A stretch of 57,127 nt of DNA from JAFGGT01 sp036733165 (GTDB taxonomy: Archaea; Methanobacteriota_B; Thermococci; Methanofastidiosales; NM3), in NCBI GenBank assembly GCA_036733165.1, contig DAINBB010000008.1, forward strand, positions 1 to 57,127, written 5' to 3'. Position numbers and translations under genes: made by a program. Shown here piece after piece: positions 40,881 through 49,988 of the stretch. Under the pieces are notes generated by a model. It made no database searches. It saw only the letters and a list, made by a program, of their open reading frames with translations, and was not told the origin of the DNA. Each line of letters begins with the position of its first letter. Within the stretch, counting starts at the first letter, position 1.

Positions 40881-42683
40881 TCATAGGCCAGTCATTACCT
40901 CGGCCCTGTTCTTTAGGAGGTAATTGGTCACTATAATGGATACCGTCTGTATAACCATTAGGAACACGCCCAATGCGGCCGCCTCATTGAAGTCGGCATG
41001 GAAGAAAAGTTCCTTTATCTTCCAAGTGATGGGAGCAAGGTCGGGATTGGTCGCCCCAAGCAGTATGCTTGTGGACACCTCCGAAATGACATATACAAAG
41101 GACAGCATGGCGCCCGCAACGATGCTCATAGAAATCAGTGGCAGTGTGATCTTCCACAGCGTCCGTATCTTTGACGCCCCCACGTTCAACGAGGCCTCTT
41201 CCAGAGCCTCGTGCGTTTGCTGCAGGCCAGCATATGCGGCCCGCACGGCAAAAGGAATCTTTCTTACCACGTATGCAGCCACTATCACATAAGCGGGATT
41301 GGTCGAACTGAAGAACGGGGTCCCATAATAGACGATGAAGAGACCTATGCCCAGCACTATGCCTGGTATGGCCAATGGCATTGTCACAAGCATGTCAAGT
41401 GCCAAAAGCCCAGGCAATTTCTTCCTTGATATTATATATGCGGCCATGGTCCCGATGATCACTATCACAAACACGGAAAGGAACGAATAGATCAGGCTAT
41501 TTTTTATTGGCGTATACATATGGGTATTTGAAAACATGTAAGCATAGTTGGAGAGCGTTATTCCGCTTATTCCCCCCTTGGTCAGGGAAAGCTTCAAAAT
41601 GCCGATGTGTGGCATCAGGGCAAGGGCCAATAGGCATGTTATGAACGCCACGATCAGTCCATATTGTTTGCGGGAGGCCTTGACGGTGACTGGTTGCCAT
41701 GTCCCTCCCTTGGACATCATGGCATACTTCTTCAAGCTTATGTACTTTCTGATTATGATGAAACAGATGATGGCAATAATCAATAATATCACACATAGCG
41801 CCATCACCTTGTAGTCCCATTGCCCTATGAATTGGGGCGACCAGTTCTTCAGGATATACAATGTCATTGTGTGCTGTGCTGGTTTGCTATATGCGCCCTG
41901 GGAGAAGATTATTGGGGTGCCAAGGTCCTCCAGGGAAAGGATAAAAGTCAGAATGGCGCCGGCCTCAATGCCTGGCATTGCCAATGGCAGCGTGACAGAG
42001 CGGAACTTGAAGAAGCCTCTGGCGCCCACGTTCTCGGCCTGTTCCTCCAGGCTGGGGTCTATGTTGACAAACGAGGAATATGCATTGAGATATACAAGCG
42101 TATAGAAGTGCAAGGACTCGACAAGGACGATCGCAGGTATGCCAGTGATCCATATGGCCTTCGGCAGTATGTGCAGAGTCTCATAGAATATCTCGTTGAT
42201 GATGCCCGTCTGTCCAATGAACTCCCTCACGCCCAATGCGCCCACGAAGGGAGGCGCTATCAGGGGTACGAGTATCAGGGCCTTGAGCAACGCTTTGTAC
42301 CTAAAGTCGTATTTGTACATTATGTACGCCAGCGAAACGCCTATGACCGTTGAGAAGATCGTTGTGAACAAGGCGATGAACAGCGAATTGAATATGGCCC
42401 CGCAATCGGTCAGCCCGATAATGAAGTATTGCTCGGTGTTCTTGGTAAGTGTAAGCTCCCATTGGCCTGGCAATCGCCATAGTTCCGGGTCTTTGAATAC
42501 GGAAGTAATGTACTTTAATGTCAGGCCATCGTCCCAAAATGCGCCCCCGATTATGGAGATAAGGGGCCATATCATGAACATGAAAAAAACGACGAGGATG
42601 ATGCATAGCTGGAAGGTGGTAAGTTTGTCAAGCTCCCTCCTAAGATTCTTGATAAAACCTACCGCTCTGTTGCTTTTTTCCAT
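40881..42683 (-). CDS. ABC importer permease, fused two-domain (Fe3+/FbpB-type)
   Basis: A 600-residue permease with two BPD_transp_1 domains in one chain, about twelve helices. Each half carries the EAA-type loop (EEQAENVGARGFFKFRSVTLPLAMPGIEAG near 222; EEASLNVGASKIRTLWKITLPLISMSI near 510; quoted as landmarks). This is the layout of FbpB/ThiP-like importers for Fe3+, thiamine or similar. It follows the binding-protein gene after a terminator-like hairpin (42702-42727). A matching ATPase is encoded on the other strand at 49989. Confidence 0.88.
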   Translation of the reverse strand: MEKSNRAVGFIKNLRRELDKLTTFQLCIILVVFFMFMIWPLISIIGGAFWDDGLTLKYITSVFKDPELWRLPGQWELTLTKNTEQYFIIGLTDCGAIFNSLFIALFTTIFSTVIGVSLAYIMYKYDFRYKALLKALILVPLIAPPFVGALGVREFIGQTGIINEIFYETLHILPKAIWITGIPAIVLVESLHFYTLVYLNAYSSFVNIDPSLEEQAENVGARGFFKFRSVTLPLAMPGIEAGAILTFILSLEDLGTPIIFSQGAYSKPAQHTMTLYILKNWSPQFIGQWDYKVMALCVILLIIAIICFIIIRKYISLKKYAMMSKGGTWQPVTVKASRKQYGLIVAFITCLLALALMPHIGILKLSLTKGGISGITLSNYAYMFSNTHMYTPIKNSLIYSFLSVFVIVIIGTMAAYIISRKKLPGLLALDMLVTMPLAIPGIVLGIGLFIVYYGTPFFSSTNPAYVIVAAYVVRKIPFAVRAAYAGLQQTHEALEEASLNVGASKIRTLWKITLPLISMSIVAGAMLSFVYVISEVSTSILLGATNPDLAPITWKIKELFFHADFNEAAALGVFLMVIQTVSIIVTNYLLKNRAEVMTGL

Positions 42684-42701
42684 TGCATCCCTCAGCCTGG
42701 T

Positions 42702-42727
42702 GAAAAAAGACCCTACCGGAAGGTAGG
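42702..42727 (-). terminator. Hairpin plus U-run between binding protein and permease genes
   Basis: On the minus strand CCTACC-TTCC-GGTAGG forms a perfect 6-bp stem with a 4-base loop, followed by GTCTTTTTTC. It lies between the binding-protein stop (42738) and the permease start (42683) and looks like an intrinsic-type partial terminator. It would make binding protein mRNA more abundant than permease mRNA. Confidence 0.6.
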
Positions 42728-42737
42728 ATCAAGCTCT

Positions 42738-44126
42738 TCATAGATTGTCTATCTCATCCTTGACCTGTTCGTAGACCTCTTGCTTCTCATTGGCCCATTC
42801 TACAGACTTGTCGTTGGCAAATGCAGAGTCCATCAGCATTGAATCGTTGATATCCTGCGCCGTTTCCATAGTTATCAAAGGTTCACCAAGCATCTCCACG
42901 TAGTGGTCCCACTGGGCCTGCGTGATCTTGCCTTCGTTCCAGGCGTCAATCAGGGCATCCCATGCGGCGACAAGCTCGTTGTGGGGCTTGTCCAGTACGG
43001 CTTCCCAGTATATGACCATGGTGCCTTCGTAGGATAGGGCGAGATTCTCAGAGAACTCTATACCCTGATTTGATATCGTTATGTTGTAAAGTTCCTCGAG
43101 ATTTGTCCTTGTCATGCCGAACTCCGTATCGAACGCTGCATCGGTCACAGGCATCCTGTTGATATTGTCCAAAAGCCAGATGGACTGGCCCTCGGGGGAC
43201 AGCACGTAGCCAATGAACGCAAGGGCCGCCTCGGTTTTCTCCGAGCCCTCGACAAGGGCTATCGGATCACCGTTCAGAAGTGACTGGCCCGTTGGTATGA
43301 TGTACTCAGTATAGTCGTAACTCTCCATCGAGGAGTAACCGTAAAAGTCAATCGTTGTCCCTATCGCGATGGTGCCTGTCTCAACAGCGTTGAGAACATC
43401 GACCGAACCATAGTATATGCCGGAGTTCGCAGCGATCTCGGTCAACTTTTCCCATCCTAGGTCCCATCCGTAGTTCTGCAATATGATCTCATATATCCTT
43501 GTATTCGAAGTGGTGTCTGGAGCATTTCCAATGCCGATGACAGGCGGGTCCTTGTAATAGCTCAGATCGGCAAGATCGTCCCAGGTGTCCGGTGTGTCCA
43601 GCCCGTAAGCGTCCAGAACGTCATGGTTCACTGTGAATCCGAACGAAGATATGGCAGCGGCTATCCACACGACCTCGCCATCGGAATATCTTTTCATCGC
43701 CGCCCCACCGATCGAATCCTCTATGTCGGCCATTTCCGGCAGTATGTCCTCGGTGAGGGGTGCAAGGTAATCCAGTTCCATCAACTGGTCAAAGAGCGTC
43801 GGCCCCCCTCCCCAGGCAACATCTATGCCACCGTTCTCGATGGCAGTTGGCCAAAGACCGGACACAGGTTGCATGAACCTCAGTTTGGTTATGTTCGCAT
43901 CCTTGGCATAATCCGAATCCAGGAATCCTTCTTCGAAAGCCTCTTGTATCGATGTGTCATGCCTTGTTATTACAGTGAGCGTGACACCCTCATCACCATT
44001 AGTATCATCGGTATCGCCATCTCCTCCGCTAATGCAGCCACTGGAACAGACGATTATTGCAATCAGTGAAATGACGGATATCAACTTGAAGAACGATTTG
44101 AAAGAATGGTTTGGTATCCTCTTCAT
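42738..44126 (-). CDS. ABC importer substrate-binding lipoprotein (AfuA/COG1840 type)
   Basis: A 462-residue extracellular binding protein. The N-terminal helix ends in a lipobox-like CSSGC with Cys31 as anchor, followed by an acidic Gly/Asp linker. The mature part resembles Fe3+/spermidine-type class II binding proteins (LTVITRHDTSIQEAF; VDVAWGGGPTLFDQL; NPETGxxxx-like DTSNTRIYEIIL). The ATG at 44126 follows GGGGTTTCAT; a TTG at 44138 is the alternative. The ligand is not readable from sequence; iron, thiamine and other anions or cations are all possible. Confidence 0.85.
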   Translation of the reverse strand: MKRIPNHSFKSFFKLISVISLIAIIVCSSGCISGGDGDTDDTNGDEGVTLTVITRHDTSIQEAFEEGFLDSDYAKDANITKLRFMQPVSGLWPTAIENGGIDVAWGGGPTLFDQLMELDYLAPLTEDILPEMADIEDSIGGAAMKRYSDGEVVWIAAAISSFGFTVNHDVLDAYGLDTPDTWDDLADLSYYKDPPVIGIGNAPDTTSNTRIYEIILQNYGWDLGWEKLTEIAANSGIYYGSVDVLNAVETGTIAIGTTIDFYGYSSMESYDYTEYIIPTGQSLLNGDPIALVEGSEKTEAALAFIGYVLSPEGQSIWLLDNINRMPVTDAAFDTEFGMTRTNLEELYNITISNQGIEFSENLALSYEGTMVIYWEAVLDKPHNELVAAWDALIDAWNEGKITQAQWDHYVEMLGEPLITMETAQDINDSMLMDSAFANDKSVEWANEKQEVYEQVKDEIDNL

Positions 44127-44353
44127 ATGAAACCCCAAAAAAGAGTGTTATTAAGATTTTATATAATTTTTGGAATAGTGGTCGGCTCTGAAAAATAGAA
44201 CAATATACTATATTACCAATCCAATAAAAACATATCTTTTTGGACCATATTGGAACCCTTAAAAACACACAGGGCAAAATGAAAAGATATTTATAATATT
44301 TTTGACCATCAGTCTATGAGATGTTTTCTAATATCTCAATGGGGTGAAAACAC

Positions 44354-45340
44354 TTGAATAGGAAATGTTTGACATCTTTGTTAATTCTATTTGTGCTAAT
44401 CGCTTCATCAGTCGTCAGCGTATCGGCTGCAGATGGTGAAGTTGTCAAAATCGTCATTGACGCAGCACACGAAACCGCTCACAATGGCGATTTTGAAGAC
44501 CTCCCAGCCAAACTGGAGTCGTGGGGTTACACTGTTGAAGTTGTCACTGATGAGATTACAGCCGATGTCCTAGAGGGGGCAATGATACTATTGGTACCTA
44601 TACCACAAGATTTAGAATACCAAGCATCCGAGATAAGTGCCATTGCCGACTGGTTCAACGCAGGAGAGGTGGCCATCTGGGTGGCTGCAGACAGCGATTA
44701 CGATGGTAATGAGATTATTCCAAGGTGCAATGATATATTGTCAGCGATAGGTTCCAGCATATTCTTCGAGAACGCAAGCGTAGAGGAACCCGATGAGGCA
44801 TACAATGACGGCGCGGCATACAGGGTCGTGGCATCCACTTGGAACGAAAATAGTCCTATCACAAACGGCGTGAGCAAGGAGACATTCCATGGACCTACAT
44901 TCATCTATGGTGTGAAGGACGGCAGCCCAGTGAATCTGAGCACTACCTCCATAGACAACGTCAACTGGATAGCAAAGACCAGCGACACTTCAGTGGTCGT
45001 CTGCCCATGGTTGTCAGAGATCATGACACCGGGCATTGAGGAAGGAAGCAACGGACCATTCGTGATGATGGCTGTACAAGAGAAGGCCGGAGAGGACAAG
45101 TCCTCAAAGATCGTTCTCACAACAGAGGCAATCTTCACATCCTACAAGTACATGAATGCCGACGGACCTTCAGAGAAGGGGAACCACGAGATCCAGGGAG
45201 AGACACTGCTCAAGAACACGATAGCGTGGATGGAGGAGGTATCGAAGGACTCTTCCTCGAACATGATGCTCTATGCTGGTGCCGGCATCATAATTGTTAT
45301 CATCATAGCAGCCGCTGTCATGATGACTAGGAAGAAATAA
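44354..45340 (+). CDS. Surface-anchored GATase1-like (DUF4350-like) protein
   Basis: A 328-residue exported protein: signal peptide (about 1-26, ending SVSAADG), a Rossmann-like ectodomain that begins VVKIVIDAAHETAHNGDFE and continues SWGYTVEVV, resembling class I glutamine-amidotransferase/DUF4350 folds without a catalytic Cys, then a C-terminal helix (about 304-324) ending MTRKK. It could bind a ligand at the cell surface. The start is TTG preceded by GGGGTGA; TATA is AGATATTTATAATA near 44284-44297. Divergent from the binding-protein gene across 227 AT-rich bases. Function unknown. Confidence 0.6.
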   Translation: MNRKCLTSLLILFVLIASSVVSVSAADGEVVKIVIDAAHETAHNGDFEDLPAKLESWGYTVEVVTDEITADVLEGAMILLVPIPQDLEYQASEISAIADWFNAGEVAIWVAADSDYDGNEIIPRCNDILSAIGSSIFFENASVEEPDEAYNDGAAYRVVASTWNENSPITNGVSKETFHGPTFIYGVKDGSPVNLSTTSIDNVNWIAKTSDTSVVVCPWLSEIMTPGIEEGSNGPFVMMAVQEKAGEDKSSKIVLTTEAIFTSYKYMNADGPSEKGNHEIQGETLLKNTIAWMEEVSKDSSSNMMLYAGAGIIIVIIIAAAVMMTRKK

Positions 45341-45351
45341 GACCAAAAACC

Positions 45352-45368
45352 TTTTTTTCTTTTTTTTA
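45352..45368 (+). terminator. T-rich terminator after the surface protein gene
   Basis: TTTTTTTCTTTTTTTTA begins 11 bases past the stop at 45340, with no stem. It separates this gene from the small-gene pair that starts at 45383. Confidence 0.6.
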
Positions 45369-45382
45369 TTATATATTTCTTA

Positions 45383-45742
45383 ATGGGACTTTCTGAGATC
45401 ATTGAAGATATCACCGATGGTGACATAGAGAACGTCTATGACACCATAAGGGGCAACAAATCCCATGAGCAAGGGATCGCCATACTGGAGAAGACCAAGG
45501 CGGCCATGTACACGTTCAGAAGCCAGTTTCTTGCATCCAACGACGATCCATCGTTGCATAGGACGTTCGTGTCCCTCTACAAGAAGCTGGAGGACCAGGT
45601 CTTCGTGCTTGAAAGATACATCCGATTGAAAAAGGACAATATCTCTTTCATGCCGGAGGGGGATGCCATGAAGACAATGTCAAACATTCATCTTCTGATA
45701 AACAGCCTAAAGTCTTTTGGAAGGGATTTCGATGGCAGATGA
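45383..45742 (+). CDS. Conserved-looking helical protein, unknown
   Basis: A 119-residue, almost entirely helical protein without signal peptide, membrane helix or cysteine: MGLSEIIEDITDGDIENVYD at the start, a KKLEDQVFVLERYIRLKKDN amphipathic helix in the middle. I do not recognise a family. It overlaps the next gene by 11 bases, so the two are likely coexpressed and may interact. A TATA-like TTATATATT lies only about 12 bases upstream, too close for a standard promoter. Confidence 0.55.
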   Translation: MGLSEIIEDITDGDIENVYDTIRGNKSHEQGIAILEKTKAAMYTFRSQFLASNDDPSLHRTFVSLYKKLEDQVFVLERYIRLKKDNISFMPEGDAMKTMSNIHLLINSLKSFGRDFDGR

Positions 45743-45995
45743 TGGCAAAACGGGCAAGATGCGCGCCCTAAGGGAAGCACTGGAACTCGATATCGTGGAC
45801 GATATCCTGGAAACCGACGAGAAAGGCATCTTCATCGTTGAGAGGAAAAAAACGCCCGGACTGATGGGTTTCTGCAACGACGTGCCCCAGGATTTTCTGG
45901 AGGTCTATCTGGTCCTCGGGCCTTCTGAGGAAGATGATGATGTCGACAGGCGACCCGATTACGAGATAAGGGGGTATAGGGTCTACAGGGAATGA
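45732..45995 (+). CDS. Small acidic protein, unknown
   Basis: An 87-residue protein, acidic (SEEDDDVDRRPD), with an alternating strand pattern in ETDEKGIFIVERKKT and LEVYLVLG. No family is recognised. The ATG at 45732 follows GGAAGGGAT inside the upstream gene; an ATG at 45717 would add five residues. Six bases separate its stop from the convergent AlbA_2 gene. Confidence 0.5.
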   Translation: MADDGKTGKMRALREALELDIVDDILETDEKGIFIVERKKTPGLMGFCNDVPQDFLEVYLVLGPSEEDDDVDRRPDYEIRGYRVYRE

Positions 45996-46001
45996 CTTTC
46001 C

Positions 46002-47090
46002 CTAATCACCGCTCGAGTTCCATAATATGTCAATGTAGGAGTTCACGAACATCATCACGTTGTCGCTGTCCGAATCGAATGGCCGTATGGGCAATGTCAG
46101 CACATCCTGGTCGAAACGTGTCTTTTTCCCCGGCATCTTTAACCCCATTTCATATCCTTTGATGCCAATCAGTGAAATGGAAACGAAAAACGACTTTATT
46201 GACACGTCCAAATTTCGGATGGTCCCAAGGTAACCTTCGAGAAGTTTCTTGATGTCGTTTTGGTAGGCAACGAAATCGAACACCTTTGAACCGTCCCTCC
46301 TAGGTTTCATCTTGAAGGATTCTGCGGCCTCCAATACAAGATCGTTTCTGAAGCTGATGTAGGAATGGTTACTGTGGTAACCCAGCAATCCCTCGATGGT
46401 GGGCATCCACTCGTCGTCCGTCCAGTCCAGGGCCCTGAGGTTTTCATCTACCATGTCATGACGAAGCACAATGCCGTTCTTCAAAGACGGCCAAGGCACT
46501 ACCTCAATGAGGATCTTCCCTGAGCCCATCAAGGGGACCGACCCGCGGCCCTCGCTCAGTTCCAAGGCCCTGGTCCCAACGAACTCCTTGACGTCTCCTA
46601 CATAGGAAGACCCTATCAGCTCCCTTCTCAAGGAATGCATGTCAAGGGGTCTCAGTTCCATATCGCGTTTATAGAAGGTGTAGGCCGATTCACCGACCCT
46701 GACTGCATGCGGGCCAAGGTCGCTCTTCGGCGCTTGGACGATGACGACATATCTGCCATCGGGGAGGTCGATGAATCTTACGCCGTAATGGTCCTCTGGG
46801 ACTTTGGGGTCCAGATTCTTCTTTATTATTCGCCGTAGCGCCACAAGGAAGTAATCCTTGTCGGTGATTGCAATGCCCCAGGCCGGATCATTGACGCCGT
46901 ATATCAACGTTCCGCCGTTGGTGTTGAGGAGAGAGGAAAACTCTTTTAGGAACAAATCCACGTCGCCCCTGTCCCCAAGGTCAAGGCCGTCATGTATTAT
47001 GTTAGAATGGTCTATCCGTATGCCGTCGGCCATCTGTCTGTTCAATAAGGAGAGGATGTCACCATCCTTCAATATAGACAAGTCTATCAT
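46002..47090 (-). CDS. AlbA_2 (Schlafen-type) domain protein
   Basis: A 362-residue protein with an AlbA_2 domain at about 15-155: FLKEFSSLLNTNGGTLIYGVND is the signature, followed by YVVIVQAPKSDLGPH and FYKRDMELRPLDM. Such domains occur in predicted transcriptional regulators and Schlafen nucleases. The C-terminal 200 residues are not recognised. No helix-turn-helix is obvious. Convergent with the small pair at 45383-45995. Confidence 0.72.
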   Translation of the reverse strand: MIDLSILKDGDILSLLNRQMADGIRIDHSNIIHDGLDLGDRGDVDLFLKEFSSLLNTNGGTLIYGVNDPAWGIAITDKDYFLVALRRIIKKNLDPKVPEDHYGVRFIDLPDGRYVVIVQAPKSDLGPHAVRVGESAYTFYKRDMELRPLDMHSLRRELIGSSYVGDVKEFVGTRALELSEGRGSVPLMGSGKILIEVVPWPSLKNGIVLRHDMVDENLRALDWTDDEWMPTIEGLLGYHSNHSYISFRNDLVLEAAESFKMKPRRDGSKVFDFVAYQNDIKKLLEGYLGTIRNLDVSIKSFFVSISLIGIKGYEMGLKMPGKKTRFDQDVLTLPIRPFDSDSDNVMMFVNSYIDILWNSSGD

Positions 47091-47129
47091 ACACTATTAA
47101 GAAATGTCATGGGAGTATAAATCTTTCTT

Positions 47130-47768
47130 TCATTTCTTCTTCTTTTTCCAAGTGCAGTTGAGTATCCTGGTGGCACGCCTCATCTCGATCTCCGTCTTTC
47201 TCTTCTGCAAGTACTCCATGAAGTTGTTAGCCATGAGATTGAGCAACTTTTCGTCATAGGGACCCCAGTTCATCTTGCCGTTCAGGCTGTCCATCGCAAT
47301 GAACCCAAAAAGGGACTCTCTAATATTGAACAACGGAGCGGCCATTATCGAACTTACGTTCTGGGCCTCGAATATCGACTTCTCCACCTCTGCTTCCATC
47401 GGCAGATTCTTAACGTCATTCAAGTTGATCGTCTGTTTGTAAGCGAGCTTGTTCATCCACCATGGCAATTCTGTGGAATAGACATCCAGCATTATGTTGC
47501 AATCAGGCTCGATACCATCTGCACACCACTCGTGCAGATTTTCTATCTTCTTTTTCTCAACGCTGCCGTTGCTCTTCAGCATGAAGATGTATGCCCTACT
47601 TGCTCCCAGTGTTTTGCCTATCAGTTCCATCGCTTCGTCGACATCAACATCCATCACGGGCTTGTCGAAGATATCTGAAACGTTCATCATCAACTGCTCT
47701 ATCATATTTCTGTAAACGGAGGACTTTCTGTTCATGAACAACATCTTTCCTAATGATTTGGTTATCAT
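47130..47768 (-). CDS. GAF domain protein
   Basis: A 212-residue cytosolic protein that is mostly one GAF domain (about 35-185): ELIGKTLGASRAYIFML, the ENLHEWCADGIEP segment, SSIMAAPLFNIRESLFGFIAMDS and a C-terminal basic tail (WKKKKK). GAF domains bind small ligands or mediate signalling; there is no attached kinase or output domain. The ATG at 47768 is chosen over an earlier in-frame Met because the upstream 29 residues are low-complexity hydrophobic sequence in an AT-rich promoter. Confidence 0.75.
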   Translation of the reverse strand: MITKSLGKMLFMNRKSSVYRNMIEQLMMNVSDIFDKPVMDVDVDEAMELIGKTLGASRAYIFMLKSNGSVEKKKIENLHEWCADGIEPDCNIMLDVYSTELPWWMNKLAYKQTINLNDVKNLPMEAEVEKSIFEAQNVSSIMAAPLFNIRESLFGFIAMDSLNGKMNWGPYDEKLLNLMANNFMEYLQKRKTEIEMRRATRILNCTWKKKKK

Positions 47769-47902
47769 CTCAATGTTTTTCTTAAATATAATGCGAATCA
47801 GAAGTAAGTAACACTGTTCTTTTAGTGAAATGTAAATCAAATTCAATATATTCACATTATTATAGTATTTTGGAAAAATAATGTATAATAATGATTATTT
47901 TT

Positions 47903-47940
47903 ACTGTTCTTTTTGCAATCGTTCCACGATTGTCAACAGT
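47903..47940 (+). promoter_or_regulatory. Nested inverted repeat at the 5' end of the 47966 transcript
   Basis: Inner arms CAATCGT (47916-47922) and ACGATTG (47926-47932) enclose TCC; outer arms ACTGTT (47903-47908) and AACAGT (47935-47940). A TATA-like GTATAATAA at 47883-47891 puts the start site near 47912, so the mRNA would begin at the inner hairpin. It may be an operator or a 5' stabilising structure. ACTGTTCTTTT occurs again at 47813-47823. Confidence 0.4.
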
Positions 47941-47965
47941 GTGAACATTTGGAGGCAATATTAAA

Positions 47966-48994
47966 ATGAAAGAGAGATCAACTACCATATTAACGGCCAT
48001 TTTCATGTGCATGGTCCTGATCGCCATGCCACTGGAGGCCTCAACGGAAGATGTGGACGTCAGCGTTCGCATCCTGCCCATGATACCTGTCATAAGCAAT
48101 CCCACATTGACGGATGTCGAAGGTGAGGCAGTGGCCTCGTTGGATGTGGCCAAGGAATACATGGTCAACTTCGAGTTGATGGAGAAAAACGGGATAGAGG
48201 ACATCGTGTCTGTTTCGGTCAGCGTATTCTATGCTGGTAGTGGCGCCCTAGAGCCTTCTCTTCCAGACAAACGAAGCAGCTATCAGATAGTCTGGGAAAA
48301 TACAGGAGGAGGGGTCTGGCATAGTTATCCCGGCGGACATCTCGGCACCAACACCAGCTTCAAGAGCATATCAAAATGTCTCTTCGAGTTCAGTTTCCCC
48401 TTCATATTGGACAAGGTGTCGTTGCCCAGTGGCAATGTGAACACATGGAAGGCGAGGATAGAGGTGCTGGACAGCTCTGGTTATACGGGCATATATGAGG
48501 ACATCTTGTTCGATGTGAATGATTACGTTGAATGGAACGGCATTCCCACCCAGATAGACCTAACACCCATTGACAACGAACCCGAGAGCCCCTGGGTGCT
48601 CAACAATCCCATCACGATACAGACATACATCATCTCCAACACAGAGGTGGATGTCTACTTCAGGGCAGATGATATCTCCCTGGGGGACGCAAGCATAGAC
48701 CCAAACTCCTTCTTTACCATCTGTGCAACGAACAGTCCCCTTGGCGGTTCCATAGCGTACGGCTACGATACCGGCAAGAACGTCCCAAAGTCCTCAACCA
48801 GGATATACGAAGGGGCATATTCGTCCGGATGCACGCTAAATCCAAGCGTTGATGGGTATGTCGACAACGATGGCGGCCTGGTAAGATTCGTAATCGATGT
48901 CCAGGACGGAAAGAACGTGCCATGCGTTCCCGGCGGCACATACACAGCATCCTGGTACTTCTCCATAGGCAGGGGCGAGGGAATAACCTTGTGA
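47966..48994 (+). CDS. Exported protein, unknown, beta-rich
   Basis: A 342-residue protein with a signal peptide (about 1-27, cleaved after LEAST or nearby) and no C-terminal anchor. The rest is beta-rich with repeated Ser/Thr/Asn segments, like envelope or S-layer-associated proteins. No catalytic motif was recognised; two Cys pairs may form disulfides (FTICATNS, SGCTLN, VPCVPG). GGAGG at 47951-47955 precedes the ATG by ten bases. Eight bases separate it from the next exported protein gene, so they form a pair. Confidence 0.6.
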   Translation: MKERSTTILTAIFMCMVLIAMPLEASTEDVDVSVRILPMIPVISNPTLTDVEGEAVASLDVAKEYMVNFELMEKNGIEDIVSVSVSVFYAGSGALEPSLPDKRSSYQIVWENTGGGVWHSYPGGHLGTNTSFKSISKCLFEFSFPFILDKVSLPSGNVNTWKARIEVLDSSGYTGIYEDILFDVNDYVEWNGIPTQIDLTPIDNEPESPWVLNNPITIQTYIISNTEVDVYFRADDISLGDASIDPNSFFTICATNSPLGGSIAYGYDTGKNVPKSSTRIYEGAYSSGCTLNPSVDGYVDNDGGLVRFVIDVQDGKNVPCVPGGTYTASWYFSIGRGEGITL

Positions 48995-49002
48995 GGGATC
49001 GT

Positions 49003-49932
49003 ATGAAAAGAGTAGCCCCCCTCATCATCTTCATCCTCATTGCCGTTCTTCTCACATCCGCCCAGAAGATTGAAGCTGACATGGGGATGGGGATTTCCGG
49101 CAACAGCCAGTATATCGAGATAGAATCCTTCCCCATCTTTGAAGAGCGCCACTTCACCATCTACAACACGGGGGACCGAGACGCGCTTTATACAGTGTCT
49201 GCCAAGGGAAAGTATAACGACGTAGTCTCTTGGTTCAGGGTGGAGCCGACGCTAGTATACCTGAAAAGGGGAGAATACGAGGAGATAAGCTACTCCATAT
49301 ATGCCGGAGAGGGATACGCCGGGAGTTATGATGTGGACCTGATAATAATGGGATATGAGGACTCTGCCTTCGAGGATGTGCAAACAGGCAACGGCACAGG
49401 CCCATACATAAAGGTCTGCGGGTCCATCCATATTACCATCACCGTCTCGGAGGATGCAGGGATGTCATCCCTGGGCACGGAACATCCCTCCACTGAAGAA
49501 CAACCCCCGGATAGGCAACCATACTATCAGGAGGTATTCGAGGGCATCGAGTCCTCAGGGGCGGGCCTGTTGATGGACAATGCGTCCGTCCCAATATACG
49601 TGGACATAGAAAGGGAGGTCCGCGCAGGCCAGGAAGTCTATCTTGATGCCGGTTTCATCGGCAGCGAAGGTCGGGGAGAGATGATTATCACCCTGATATC
49701 GCCCAGTGACAACACTTACATCATGGAACCCGAGCAAAGCTTCAAGTTCGAAGAGGAAGGCGTCTGGGGAATCTTCATCTCTGTCGATGGCAATACGGTG
49801 TTGGGGAGGTCCATGAACGTCGCGCCGTCTCATGGGGCAATCGGCAAGATGGGCGCCTTGGCGGCATTTACACTTGCCTCGCTTGTGCTGCTCCCATTGT
49901 CGGTATTGAAAATCAAAAGAAAACATCTATGA
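49003..49932 (+). CDS. Exported, C-terminally anchored protein, unknown
   Basis: A 309-residue protein with an N-terminal signal (APLIIFILIAVLLTSAQ), a beta-sandwich-like ectodomain with an Ig/DUF-like start (FTIYNTGDRDALYTVSAKGKY), an acidic Pro-rich linker near 160-180, and a C-terminal helix followed by KIKRKHL, so it is anchored outside facing. The ATG at 49003 follows GTGAGGGATC. Its partner upstream lacks an anchor and could be held at the surface by this protein. Function unknown. Confidence 0.6.
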   Translation: MKRVAPLIIFILIAVLLTSAQKIEADMGMGISGNSQYIEIESFPIFEERHFTIYNTGDRDALYTVSAKGKYNDVVSWFRVEPTLVYLKRGEYEEISYSIYAGEGYAGSYDVDLIIMGYEDSAFEDVQTGNGTGPYIKVCGSIHITITVSEDAGMSSLGTEHPSTEEQPPDRQPYYQEVFEGIESSGAGLLMDNASVPIYVDIEREVRAGQEVYLDAGFIGSEGRGEMIITLISPSDNTYIMEPEQSFKFEEEGVWGIFISVDGNTVLGRSMNVAPSHGAIGKMGALAAFTLASLVLLPLSVLKIKRKHL

Positions 49933-49988
49933 AAAAAAATATAAATCCCTAACTGAGTGTATAATCAAAGAACTTCTGGGGATACTCC

